From the NCBI GenBank assembly GCA_963746185.1, contig CAVVAE010000001.1:124001-188000 (forward strand): DNA of 64,000 bases. Reading direction: 5' to 3'. Position numbers and translations under genes: made by a program. Source of the stretch: CAVVAE01 sp963746185 (lineage in GTDB: Bacteria; Actinomycetota; Actinomycetes; Propionibacteriales; Nocardioidaceae). Numbering within the stretch: position 1 is the stretch's first letter; the number at the start of each line of letters is the position of its first letter. Below the pieces are notes generated by a model. It searched no databases. It saw only the letters and a program-made list of their open reading frames with translations, and was not told where the DNA came from. Shown piece after piece: positions 48,806 to 57,239 of this stretch.

Positions 48806-48870
48806 TGACCACCCATTCATACCGACCAGCACCCCCCGGTCAGCCGGCCAAGCCCCGAGGAGGGCACACC

Positions 48871-49977
48871 ATGACCACGACTGTTACCAGTCCCGAGGCG
48901 CCTGAGGCGCCACAGCAAGACGAGCACGACGAACGCCTGTCGGGCAGCCACCGCATGGCGCGGATCCTGCGGCGCCCCGAGGTCGGTGCCGCAGTGGCGA
49001 CGGTGCTGATTTTCCTTTACTTCGCCCTCACGACCGACGCGTTTGCCCAGCCGTCAGGTGCGAGCACCTGGATCTTCACGTCGTCCGCCTTCGCCATCAT
49101 GGCCACCGCGGTGGCGCTGCTCATGATCGGTGGCGAGTTCGACCTGTCGTCGGGCGCCATGATCGGTGCGACTGGACTCACCACCGGCATCATGATGACC
49201 GAATACGAGATGAACGTCTGGGTGTCGATCGTGGCCGCACTCGTGCTCGCCCTGATCCTCGGGTTCATCAACGGTCTGGTTGTCATGCGTACCGGTCTGC
49301 CGAGCTTCATCGTGACCCTGGGCACGTTCTTCGTTCTGCGCGGGGTCGACCTGGCGGTGACCAAGCAACTGATCAACCAGGTCTCGGTGACCAGCTTCCA
49401 GGAGGCCGACGGGTACACGTCGGGTCAGCAGCTCTTCGGGTCCTTCGTCAAGCTCGATCTCGGCTGGCTGCCGTGGGTGGACGAAGGCAAGGAGACGTTG
49501 ACGGTGTACGCCGCGACGTTCTGGGCGCTCGGCGTGGTTGCGATCGCGACCTGGGTGCTGCTTCGGACCCGGTTCGGCAACTGGATCTTCGCCGTCGGCG
49601 GCGCCCAGACCAGCGCCCGGCAGGTCGGTGTCCCAGTCTTCCGGACCAAGGTGATCCTGTTCATGACAACTGCAGCTGCGGGCTGGCTGGTCGGGATGCT
49701 CTCGCTCTTCAAGACGACGACCGTGCAAAGCACGACCGGTGTCGGCCAGGAGTTCATCTTCATCATCTGCGCCGTCGTCGGAGGCTGCCTGCTGACGGGC
49801 GGCTACGGGTCGGCGGTTGGCGCCGCCTTTGGAGCACTCATCTACGGCATGGTGAGCCAGGGCATCGTCTACGCGGGATGGGACAGCGACTGGGTGTACG
49901 TCTTCCTCGGCGTGATGCTGCTCGGAGCGGTCGTGGTCAATAACTGGGTGAAGGCACGAGCGGAGGCAGTCAGATGA
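48871..49977 (+). CDS. Sugar ABC transporter permease (RbsC/CUT2 family)
   Basis: 368-aa integral membrane protein with about nine helices. N-terminal ~45 residues are polar and acidic (TSPEAPEAPQQDEHDERLSG). Then ATVLIFLYFALTTDAF, SSAFAIMATAVALLMIGGEFDLSSGAMIG (the conserved GGEFDLS-type loop of the family), LGFINGLVVMRTGLPSFIVTLGTFFVLRGVDL, GNWIFAVGGAQTSARQVGVPV (EAA-like cytoplasmic loop) and VVGGCLLTGGYGSAVGAAFGALIYG. GAGGAGGG precedes the ATG. Coupled (4 bp) to the ATPase gene. Confidence 0.93.
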   Translation: MTTTVTSPEAPEAPQQDEHDERLSGSHRMARILRRPEVGAAVATVLIFLYFALTTDAFAQPSGASTWIFTSSAFAIMATAVALLMIGGEFDLSSGAMIGATGLTTGIMMTEYEMNVWVSIVAALVLALILGFINGLVVMRTGLPSFIVTLGTFFVLRGVDLAVTKQLINQVSVTSFQEADGYTSGQQLFGSFVKLDLGWLPWVDEGKETLTVYAATFWALGVVAIATWVLLRTRFGNWIFAVGGAQTSARQVGVPVFRTKVILFMTTAAAGWLVGMLSLFKTTTVQSTTGVGQEFIFIICAVVGGCLLTGGYGSAVGAAFGALIYGMVSQGIVYAGWDSDWVYVFLGVMLLGAVVVNNWVKARAEAVR

Positions 49978-51002
49978 GCGACCAGACAACTCCCGACCCC
50001 GGCGGTCGGCGCCGCGCCTCCGACCCAGCGGTCGAGGACAAGCAAAGCAACGTGGCGGTCGACCAGCGCGACGAGACGCCTGACGTCTCGACGGCGGGGG
50101 TCGCGGCCGGCCCGGCTGCCGGTGCACCGGCCCTGCCGAAGCGCGGCGAGACCATCATCGAAGTCAACGACATCGGCAAGTCCTATGGCAGCGTGATCGC
50201 GCTGCGCGACGTCACGACGTCGGTCCGCGCCGGCGAGGTCACCTGCGTCCTCGGCGACAACGGTGCAGGCAAGTCGACGTTCATCAAGATCCTGGCGGGA
50301 GCGCATGAACACACCTCTGGTGAGTTTGTCGTCGACGGGATCAAGCGGCAGTTCTCGTCCCCCCGCGCGGCATTGGCACTCGGGATCGCGACGGTCTACC
50401 AGGACCTGGCCGTCGTCCCACTGATGCCGGTGTGGCGGAACTTCTTCCTCGGGTCGGAGGTGACCAAGGGCTGGGGTCCGCTGCGGCGGCTCGACATCCC
50501 GGCGATGAAGAAAATCACCAAGGTCGAGTTGGCCGCGATGGGCATCGACCTGCGTGACGTGGACCAGCCGATCGGCACGCTCTCGGGCGGCGAGCGTCAG
50601 TGTGTGGCCATCGCCCGTGCCGTCTACTTCGGCGCACGGGTTCTGATCCTCGACGAGCCAACGGCGGCGTTGGGTGTCCGTCAGTCGGGTGTCGTGTTGA
50701 AGTACATCGCTGCTGCCCGCGATCGCGGTCTCGGCGTTATCTTCATTACCCACAATCCGCACCACGCCTACCCGGTCGGCGACCGTTTCATGATGCTGAG
50801 ACGTGGGAAGAGCATGGGCGACTTCCCTCGTGCGGAGATGACGCTCGACGAGCTGACCAGGATGATGGCCGGTGGAGCCGAACTCGAAGCCCTGGGTCAC
50901 GAACTGCAGCGGGAGATGCCAGAGTCGGAGCTGTCGCGCTCTTTCGAGGAGGACCTCGAAACCCTCGACGCTGGGCATGACCGTCCTGACAAGGGCACGT
51001 GA
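49974..51002 (+). CDS. Sugar ABC transporter ATP-binding protein (single ATPase domain)
   Basis: 342-aa protein with one nucleotide-binding domain (about 55-290): Walker A GDNGAGKSTFIK, Q-loop TVYQDLAVV, signature LSGGERQCVAIARAV, Walker B VLILDEPTAALG, switch His in IFITHNPHHA. The first 50 residues (Pro/Asp-rich) and the last 45 (acidic) are extra. CUT2 systems mostly use two-domain ~500-aa ATPases (RbsA); this is the FrcA-like single-domain form, so it should dimerise. Overlaps the permease by 4 bp. Confidence 0.93.
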   Translation: MSDQTTPDPGGRRRASDPAVEDKQSNVAVDQRDETPDVSTAGVAAGPAAGAPALPKRGETIIEVNDIGKSYGSVIALRDVTTSVRAGEVTCVLGDNGAGKSTFIKILAGAHEHTSGEFVVDGIKRQFSSPRAALALGIATVYQDLAVVPLMPVWRNFFLGSEVTKGWGPLRRLDIPAMKKITKVELAAMGIDLRDVDQPIGTLSGGERQCVAIARAVYFGARVLILDEPTAALGVRQSGVVLKYIAAARDRGLGVIFITHNPHHAYPVGDRFMMLRRGKSMGDFPRAEMTLDELTRMMAGGAELEALGHELQREMPESELSRSFEEDLETLDAGHDRPDKGT

Positions 51003-51006
51003 GGTT

Positions 51007-52188
51007 GTGCCGACTCCTGAACTCGGCGTGGCCGTCGTGGGCTTCGGCTGGATGGGTGAGGTTCACGCCCGCGCCTACCTCCGGTTGGCTCAGCACTTCC
51101 CCGACGCTCCGTTGCGTCCACGATTGGTGGCGGTGGCCGACACCGACCAGAGTCGTCGTGACCGTGCTCGCACGGCGTACGGGTTCGAAGCGGCGTACGA
51201 GGGCTGGCCTGACCTGATCGAGCGCGACGATGTCGCCGCGGTCAGTGTCTGCGGTCCCAACTTCGTGCACCGAGAAGTGGCCGTTGCCGCGGCACGGGCG
51301 GGCAAGCACGTCTGGGTCGAGAAGCCGGCTGGTCGAAACCTAGCCGACACCCTTGAGGTCGCCGAGGCGGTCTCGGTGGCCGACGTGCAGTCGTCGGTCG
51401 GGTTCAACTACCGCAACGCACCCGCTGTCGAGCTCGCCCGGGAGCTCGTTGGCGCGGGCCGACTCGGCCGAGTAGACACCGTTCGTGTGCTGATGTCGAG
51501 CGACTACGCCGCACATCCGGACGCGGTGCTGTCATGGCGTTTCGACCCGTCGTACGCCGGAACAGGTGTGCTCGGCGACCTGGCGTCCCACGGCTTTGAC
51601 CTGGCAGCTCACGTGACCGGGGACGTCGTGGGGGACGTCTCCGAGCTCGTGAGCGACCAGGCGACGTTCATCACCGAACGTCCGGAGGCCAGCAGCGAAC
51701 TGGCGCGCTCCACGACGATCGCTGGCGGCACGCGCGGGCCGGTCGGCAACGAGGATCAGGTGTCGGTGCTGGTGCGCTACGCATCGGGAGCCCGCGGGGT
51801 CATGGAGTGCTCTCGCGTGGCCGTCGGTGACCAGTGCCGCTACGGCATCGAGGTCCGTGGTGACCGTGGCGCACTCAGCTGGGACTTCCGCCGGATGGGT
51901 GAGCTGAATGTCTGCCTCGACCAGGACTACACCGACGCAGGCTGGCAGGTGCGGTTGGTGACGCCGCGCGACGGCGCTTTCGGCTCCTTCCAGCCTGGGT
52001 CAGGGATCGCGATGGGGTACGACGACCTGAAGGTGATCGAAGGTGAGCGGTTCGTGCGGTCGATCGCCGAGAAGCGGCCGATCGGGGCGACGATTGCCGA
52101 CGCGGTGCGCACCGGGCAGTTGGTCGAAGCCGTGCTCACGTCGATCCAGCAAGGCCGCTGGGTGGCTCCCGCAGGAGGTGACCGGTGA
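51007..52188 (+). CDS. Gfo/Idh/MocA-family oxidoreductase (first of three)
   Basis: 393-aa NAD(P)-dependent dehydrogenase. Rossmann fingerprint GVAVVGFGWMGEVHARAYLRL, catalytic Lys in WVEKPAGRNL, and the C-terminal sheet domain with VLGDLASHGFDLAAHVTG (conserved D-x3-H). The residues differ clearly from the next two paralogues, so another substrate such as a scyllo- or amino-inositol is possible. GTG 51007 is 4 bp after the ATPase stop; in-frame ATG 50977 is an alternative overlapping it. The C-terminus is coupled (4 bp) to the next gene. Confidence 0.85.
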   Translation: MPTPELGVAVVGFGWMGEVHARAYLRLAQHFPDAPLRPRLVAVADTDQSRRDRARTAYGFEAAYEGWPDLIERDDVAAVSVCGPNFVHREVAVAAARAGKHVWVEKPAGRNLADTLEVAEAVSVADVQSSVGFNYRNAPAVELARELVGAGRLGRVDTVRVLMSSDYAAHPDAVLSWRFDPSYAGTGVLGDLASHGFDLAAHVTGDVVGDVSELVSDQATFITERPEASSELARSTTIAGGTRGPVGNEDQVSVLVRYASGARGVMECSRVAVGDQCRYGIEVRGDRGALSWDFRRMGELNVCLDQDYTDAGWQVRLVTPRDGAFGSFQPGSGIAMGYDDLKVIEGERFVRSIAEKRPIGATIADAVRTGQLVEAVLTSIQQGRWVAPAGGDR

Positions 52189-53198
52189 CCAGCAAGGTCA
52201 GGATCGGCGTCATCGGTACCGGGGCGATGGGGACCTCACACGTGCAGACTCTGAGCCGATGGGTCTCTCAGGCCGAGGTCGTGACGGCGTACGACGCGGA
52301 CGTGGCCAGGGTGAAGCAGGTCTGCCGTCAGATTGGCGCGCGAACGGCTGACGGTCCTGAGGCTGTCATCGGTGCCGATGATGTCGACGCCGTACTCATC
52401 GCCGCCCCAGACCCGTTGCACCAGGAGCTCGTGATGGCGTGCCTGACCGCGGGCAAGCCGGTGCTCTGTGAGAAGCCGCTCGCGACATCAGCCGAGGGAT
52501 CGCGTCAGATCGTCGAGGTCGAGCTCGCTCTCGGCCGGAGACTCGTCCAGGTCGGTTTCATGCGTCGCTACGACCCCGCGTACATCGCGATGCGTACAAC
52601 GGTGGCCGACGGTGAACTCGGGGTGGTCAGGGTGGTGCACTGCGTGCACCGCAACTCGGAGGCGCACCCGACGGCGACGTCGGAGGACATCATCTCGAAC
52701 TCGATGATCCACGAGCTCGACGTCGTGCCGTGGTTGCTTGACGACTCGTGGTCGGCGGTGACGATCACGGTGCCGCGCGTGGCCGATGGCGCCCTGCGCG
52801 ACCCGCAAGTGGCGGTGCTCGAGACGACCGGGGGAGCCGTCGTCACCACGGAGGTCTTCGTCAACGCGCGGTATGGCTACGACGTGCAGTGCGAAGTGGT
52901 GGGCGACCGTGCCACGGCCCGGCTGACAGCGCCCTACGGTCTCGGGTTCCGGCAGGATGGGCACGACGGCTTCCCGGTCGCGCGCGACTTCGTGGAGCGG
53001 TTCGCCGACGCCTACCGCTTCGAGCTCGCCGACTGGGCTGCCGCGGCCGCGAACGGCACAGCCGCTGGCGCCTCCGCCTGGGATGCACACCTTGCCGACC
53101 TGGCCGCTGCGGCCGGCCGGCGCTCTCTCGCCACAGGTGAGCGCGTCACCATCGAGTCCACCACCAGACCAGAGCTGTACGCCGGTCCCGCTGAGTGA
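52185..53198 (+). CDS. Gfo/Idh/MocA-family oxidoreductase, inositol 2-dehydrogenase-like (second)
   Basis: 337-aa dehydrogenase: RIGVIGTGAMGTSHVQTLSRW, VLCEKPLATSAEGSRQIVE (catalytic Lys), ISNSMIHELDVVPWLLDD (the D...H pair of inositol dehydrogenases), NARYGYDVQCEVVGD. The last two are typical of IolG, which oxidises myo-inositol to 2-keto-myo-inositol. The GTG start overlaps the first dehydrogenase gene by 4 bp. Which of the three is the main IolG cannot be told from sequence alone. Confidence 0.85.
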   Translation: MTSKVRIGVIGTGAMGTSHVQTLSRWVSQAEVVTAYDADVARVKQVCRQIGARTADGPEAVIGADDVDAVLIAAPDPLHQELVMACLTAGKPVLCEKPLATSAEGSRQIVEVELALGRRLVQVGFMRRYDPAYIAMRTTVADGELGVVRVVHCVHRNSEAHPTATSEDIISNSMIHELDVVPWLLDDSWSAVTITVPRVADGALRDPQVAVLETTGGAVVTTEVFVNARYGYDVQCEVVGDRATARLTAPYGLGFRQDGHDGFPVARDFVERFADAYRFELADWAAAAANGTAAGASAWDAHLADLAAAAGRRSLATGERVTIESTTRPELYAGPAE

Positions 53199-53234
53199 GA
53201 CCGCCGCGTTTGCCGATCGTCGAGAGGGACAGCC

Positions 53235-54266
53235 ATGTCGGATCATGTCGTCGCCCCTAGCGACCGTGTCCGAGTCGGCCTGGTCGGCACCGGCCGGATC
53301 GGGACCTCCCATGCTGAGGTCATCGCTCGCCGCGTGCCCACTGCCGACCTGGTCGCCGTCGCCGACGCCGTCCCCGAAGCGGCAGCGGCGGTCGGCGCCA
53401 TGCTGGGAGTCCGAGCCCACGCCAGCCCCGCCGACCTGCTCGCGGACCCGAGTGTTGACGCCGTCGTCATCGCGGCGGCGACGCCCGCGCACGTCGACCT
53501 CGTCGTCGCGGCCGCCGAGGCTGGCAAAGCGGTCTTCTGCGAGAAGCCGATGGCCTTGTCCATCGAGGAGGCGGACCGGGCGGTGGCGGCAGCGCACGCT
53601 GCCGGGGTCCCGCTGCAGGTCGGATTCAACCGCCGGTTCGCGGAGGATTTCGCAGCCGCGCACGAAGCCGTTGCCGATGGGGTGGTCGGCACACCGCACC
53701 TGCTCCGCTCGGTGACCCGGGATCCTGGACTAGCCAACCCTGGAGCGGTGCCACCCTGGACGATCTTCCTGATGACGTTGATCCACGATTTCGACTTGCT
53801 GCTCTGGATGAATGCCGGCACCCGGCCGGTCGAGGTGTACGCCGTTGCAGACGCCCTGGTAGCACCCGACTTTAAGTCCGCCGGACTGCTCGACACTTCC
53901 GTTGTCGTCGTCCGGTTCGCCAACGGCTCGATCGCGACGGCTGAGGCGAGCTTCTCTGCCGCGTACGGTTACGACGTGCGAGCGGAGGTGTTCGGTTCTG
54001 CGGGCATGGTGACCGCTGGCGACCAACGACGGACGTCGATGACGGCATACACGGCAAGCGGCCGGGCCGTCGAGACGGTCAGGTCCGATGTCGAGATGTT
54101 CCTCGAGGCCTACACCGCAGAGTTCGCCGAGTTCGTCGACGCCGTTCGTGAGGGGCGCGACCCGGCGGTGACGGGTCACGATGCGCGCCGCGCGCTCGCA
54201 CTGGCCCTGGCCGCTGTCGAGTCGGTGGAGACAGGTCGTCCAGCCGCAGTGAGCGAGGTTCCGTGA
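53235..54266 (+). CDS. iolG: Inositol 2-dehydrogenase-like Gfo/Idh/MocA oxidoreductase (third)
   Basis: 343-aa dehydrogenase with RVGLVGTGRIGTSHAEVIARRVPTADLVAVAD, VFCEKPMALSIEEADRAVAAA (Lys), VGFNRRFAEDFAAAHEAV, FLMTLIHDFDLLLWM (D/H pair) and SAAYGYDVRAEVFGSAG, the fullest IolG signature of the three. Probably oxidises myo-inositol with NAD+, the first catabolic step. Overlaps the next TIM-barrel gene by 4 bp; ATG 53235 with GAGAGGGA upstream. Confidence 0.86.
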   Translation: MSDHVVAPSDRVRVGLVGTGRIGTSHAEVIARRVPTADLVAVADAVPEAAAAVGAMLGVRAHASPADLLADPSVDAVVIAAATPAHVDLVVAAAEAGKAVFCEKPMALSIEEADRAVAAAHAAGVPLQVGFNRRFAEDFAAAHEAVADGVVGTPHLLRSVTRDPGLANPGAVPPWTIFLMTLIHDFDLLLWMNAGTRPVEVYAVADALVAPDFKSAGLLDTSVVVVRFANGSIATAEASFSAAYGYDVRAEVFGSAGMVTAGDQRRTSMTAYTASGRAVETVRSDVEMFLEAYTAEFAEFVDAVREGRDPAVTGHDARRALALALAAVESVETGRPAAVSEVP

Positions 54267-55060
54267 CGTCGCAACCGTGGTTTCCACTCGCGGCAAGTGC
54301 CGAGATGCTCTTTCTCGATCTCTCGTTCGTCGAGCGGGTACGACGGTTGCACGAGCTCGGATTCCTGGTCGAGATCTGGGATTGGACGACCAAGGACGTC
54401 GACGCTCTCGTCGCGACCGGCGCGTCGTTCTCGTCGATGACCGGGTATGTCGAAGGCAGCCTGACAGATCCGGCACGGGGCATCCCTCGGCTGCTCGAGA
54501 CAGCCCAGCAGTCGGTCGAGGTCGCGCAGCGGCTCGGTTGTCCGCGACTCAACCTGCACGGCACCGGCTTGGACTCACTGGGCCAACCCGTCGACCCGGT
54601 CGAGGCTGCTACCGGGCGGATGTGGCTGCTCGCGCGTGACACCTTGGCGAGGCTCGCCGCCATGGCGGAGCAGGCGGGCGTCGTCTTCACGCTGGAGAAC
54701 CTCAACACCGAGGTCGACCATCCAGGTGTCCCGTTCGCGCGAGCCGCCGACACCTTGACACTGGTCCGTGCGGTCGACAGTCCGGGGCTGCGGATGAACC
54801 TCGACCTCTACCACGCTCAGATCGGCGAAGGAAACCTGATTGAGCTGGTCCGTCGGAGCCTGCCGTGGATCGGCGAGGTCCAGGTAGCGGACGTTCCGGG
54901 AAGGTGCGAACCAGGGACCGGTGAGATCAACTACCCGGCCATCGCCAATGTCCTGGTCGGCCTGGGCTACGACGGCGTCGTGGCTCTCGAGGCCTGGGCG
55001 TCCGGCGACGACGAGAGCGCCTTGGAACGATTCCGGGCCGCCTTCTCTCCGAAACCGTGA
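54263..55060 (+). CDS. TIM-barrel sugar isomerase (hydroxypyruvate isomerase/IolH-like)
   Basis: 265-aa AP-endonuclease-2-type TIM barrel. Signatures: FLVEIWDWTTKDVDAL, FSSMTGYVEGSLTDP, CPRLNLHGTG, GVVFTLENLNTEVDHPGVPF (metal Glu), GLRMNLDLYHAQIGEGNL (D-x-Y-H), IGEVQVADVPGRCEPGTGEINY and the terminal VALEAW. The pattern is that of hydroxypyruvate isomerases (Hyi). In the inositol cluster it may isomerise an inosose or a downstream keto-sugar. GTG start coupled to iolG (4 bp). Last gene of the cluster. Confidence 0.85.
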   Translation: MTSQPWFPLAASAEMLFLDLSFVERVRRLHELGFLVEIWDWTTKDVDALVATGASFSSMTGYVEGSLTDPARGIPRLLETAQQSVEVAQRLGCPRLNLHGTGLDSLGQPVDPVEAATGRMWLLARDTLARLAAMAEQAGVVFTLENLNTEVDHPGVPFARAADTLTLVRAVDSPGLRMNLDLYHAQIGEGNLIELVRRSLPWIGEVQVADVPGRCEPGTGEINYPAIANVLVGLGYDGVVALEAWASGDDESALERFRAAFSPKP

Positions 55061-55093
55061 CCCTGACGTTCCTCTCGGCGGTTCAGCCGGGCG

Positions 55094-56347
55094 TCAGCGT
55101 GGGCGCCGGTAATCCGGAACGAGTTCCTGAACCAACTGCTCGAGGAACAGCCCCACATCCGTCACGATGCCGCGGGCTTGTGAGGAGCCGCGGTCGGCCA
55201 GCTTGGTGACCGTGGCCGGGTTGATGTCGACACACACCAGCGGCACTGAGGCGGGCAGGATGTTGCCGGTCGCCACAGAGTGCAGCATGGTCGCCACCAT
55301 CAAGCAGAAGCCGACATTCGAGAGCTGGCCACGCATGGCGCGCTGTCCCTCGATCACGTCGGTGTAGACGTCGGGCAGCGGACCGTCGTCCCGGACAGAC
55401 CCGACGAGCACGAAGTCCTTCCCTTGCGTCACGAGCGCATGCATGATGCCGCCGGTCAGCACCCCTTGATCGACGGCGTCCGCAATCGACCCGGCTTTGC
55501 GGATCGTGTTGAGCGCCCGGATGTGGTGCTCGTGGCCGTGCTCGACGCCGCGTCCCAACGCCAGGTCGACGCCCAGAGACGTGCCGTACAGCGAGGACTC
55601 GATGTCGTGGGTCGCCAGAGCGTTGCCCGCGAAGAGCACGTCGACGAAGCCGGCATTGACCATCGCCACCATGGCCGGCGCGGCACCCGTGTGGACCACA
55701 CCCGGGCCGCCGACCCACAGCACCCGCTTGCCGGCCGCCTTCGCCTCGCGCATACCGTCGGCGACCTGCCGGACCAGGAGCGTCTGCGGCTTCTCACTCG
55801 AGACGTCGGACTCCATGAACCCGAACAGCTCTTGCTCGGTGCCGCCTGCAGGCAGCGGCGTGGTGACCTTGATCCCGGATGCGCCGCACACGACGAGCAT
55901 TCCGGCCGTCACGTCCGACATCGGGAGCGTATAAACACGTGGGCTGTCGCCGGTGGTGTCGATGATGAGTCCACAGTCCATCTCGGGGTTGTCGACCAGC
56001 AGCCACTTGCCCTGGTAGCGAACCCGCGTCTCAAGGTTGGTGGTCGAGTAGAAGCCATCCGGAAACACGCCGTCGGTCTCAGCGGGGGAGACCCCCACCT
56101 CGCCTGGATCGACCATGTTGACGCCGCGCGTCTGCAGCCGCATCAGCGTCCGCTGGAGGGTCTCCTCGTCCTCGGCGCTGACCAGGATGCGTGCGTACGA
56201 CGCGTCAGCCGAGTCATGCCCCAGCTCGAACTTCTCGATGACATGGTCGCCGCCGTACTCGCGGATGTCGTTGAGCACCATCGACAAGATGCCGCTGTCC
56301 ATCAGATGGCCGGTGATCTCGACCGTCTCCGTTGCCTGCGTGGTCAT
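55094..56347 (-). CDS. TIGR00300-family protein (ornithine cyclodeaminase / LOR-SDH-like)
   Basis: 417-aa protein: N-terminal LOR/SDH bifunctional domain (about 8-100, EITGHLMDSGILSMVLNDIREYGGDHVIEKFELG) and a Rossmann-like C-terminal domain with VLWVGGPGVVHTGAAPAMVAMVNAGFVDVLFAGNALATHDIESSLYGTSLG. The same fold occurs in archaeal ornithine cyclodeaminase and at the C-terminus of cyanobacterial AgrE/ArgZ, which make proline from ornithine. It is convergent with the inositol operon, 33 bp from it, and does not belong to it. Confidence 0.83.
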   Translation of the reverse strand: MTTQATETVEITGHLMDSGILSMVLNDIREYGGDHVIEKFELGHDSADASYARILVSAEDEETLQRTLMRLQTRGVNMVDPGEVGVSPAETDGVFPDGFYSTTNLETRVRYQGKWLLVDNPEMDCGLIIDTTGDSPRVYTLPMSDVTAGMLVVCGASGIKVTTPLPAGGTEQELFGFMESDVSSEKPQTLLVRQVADGMREAKAAGKRVLWVGGPGVVHTGAAPAMVAMVNAGFVDVLFAGNALATHDIESSLYGTSLGVDLALGRGVEHGHEHHIRALNTIRKAGSIADAVDQGVLTGGIMHALVTQGKDFVLVGSVRDDGPLPDVYTDVIEGQRAMRGQLSNVGFCLMVATMLHSVATGNILPASVPLVCVDINPATVTKLADRGSSQARGIVTDVGLFLEQLVQELVPDYRRPR

Positions 56348-56444
56348 GGGCGACAGGCTAGACCACGATCAGAGGCTGTCCCGCCATGGTGGCAACGGCT
56401 CGCCGAGTCGCCAGATCGGCGGCGGTTTTCGGCACAGGGGGTGG

Positions 56445-57239
56445 CTAGACCACCGCTCCGTTGTCGGAGGGGCCATCGGGGTCAATGCGGTCCTCCATCG
56501 TCGCCACGAGTGTCACAAATCCGCCCATGAAGGCACCGACTGCGGCCATCGACACCCACGTGGGCAGGGTCAGTGAGAACAGCACCGACAAGAGCAGCAG
56601 CGTCGGCCCGCCGATCAGGCCTACCCAGGCGAGCTGCTTGTACGGCTCGAGCTTGGGCAATGGAGGTGGGGGTTCGGGGATGAAGCGCTCTTCGTCGCTG
56701 GCCCGCACGCTGGCAGAGCCGTCAAAGTCGTCCTGGTCGTTGATGTCGTCATCGGCCGAGACGTCGTACGACGGTCGGGCGTCACGTCGGGACAACCAGC
56801 GCTTCAAGTCACCGGCCCGGTCGGGAGGTTCGCCGTCGGGCGAGGCGGTGTCGGCGTCCTGGCCGCTGTCAGCACCTGTGGGCGACCAGTCGACGTCCTC
56901 GTTGGCCGGCCAGGGGTGGACATCCTCGCTCAGCGGTCGATCGAATCCTGCGACGATCTGGGCCCACGTGAGGTCGTCGCTGGGAGTGACCAGTTCGGGG
57001 TCTCGCTCGGAGATGAGCGCACGCACCCGGTCGGCCTCAGCAGCATCGACGTACAACCGATCCCTGACGTCGACCCGGAACTCCGGTCGGTCGAAGCCAG
57101 ACGTCGAGGTGGACTCGACAGGCTTCGTGTAAGCGGCCACGCCTTGACCTTTGAGGTCGTCAAGGAATGCATCGGCCACGCGGGGATCGAGGTCGGCGAC
57201 CGGAGTGTAGGCGGCGGCGGTGAGTCCGTTGGAGCGCAT
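56445..57239 (-). CDS. Acidic actinobacterial hypothetical protein with C-terminal membrane hairpin
   Basis: 264-aa protein. Residues 1-85 form a small globular domain (AYTPVADLDPRVADAFLDDLKGQGVAAYTKPV, then RDRLYVDAAEADRVRALISER, resembling a DUF2007-like alpha/beta signal-transducing fold). Residues 95-200 are low-complexity and Asp-rich. Two C-terminal helices (about 210-230 and 232-250) anchor it: LAWVGLIGGPTLLLLSVLFSL and WVSMAAVGAFMGGFVTLVATM. Starts at ATG 57239, overlapping the hydrolase stop by one base (TGATG). Function unknown. Confidence 0.72.
   Translation of the reverse strand: MRSNGLTAAAYTPVADLDPRVADAFLDDLKGQGVAAYTKPVESTSTSGFDRPEFRVDVRDRLYVDAAEADRVRALISERDPELVTPSDDLTWAQIVAGFDRPLSEDVHPWPANEDVDWSPTGADSGQDADTASPDGEPPDRAGDLKRWLSRRDARPSYDVSADDDINDQDDFDGSASVRASDEERFIPEPPPPLPKLEPYKQLAWVGLIGGPTLLLLSVLFSLTLPTWVSMAAVGAFMGGFVTLVATMEDRIDPDGPSDNGAVV

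Noticed and set aside
56356..56453. GGCTAGACCAC repeated twice 87 bp apart
   Set aside because: An 11-mer only, one copy overlapping a stop codon; no wider repeat structure, probably chance.
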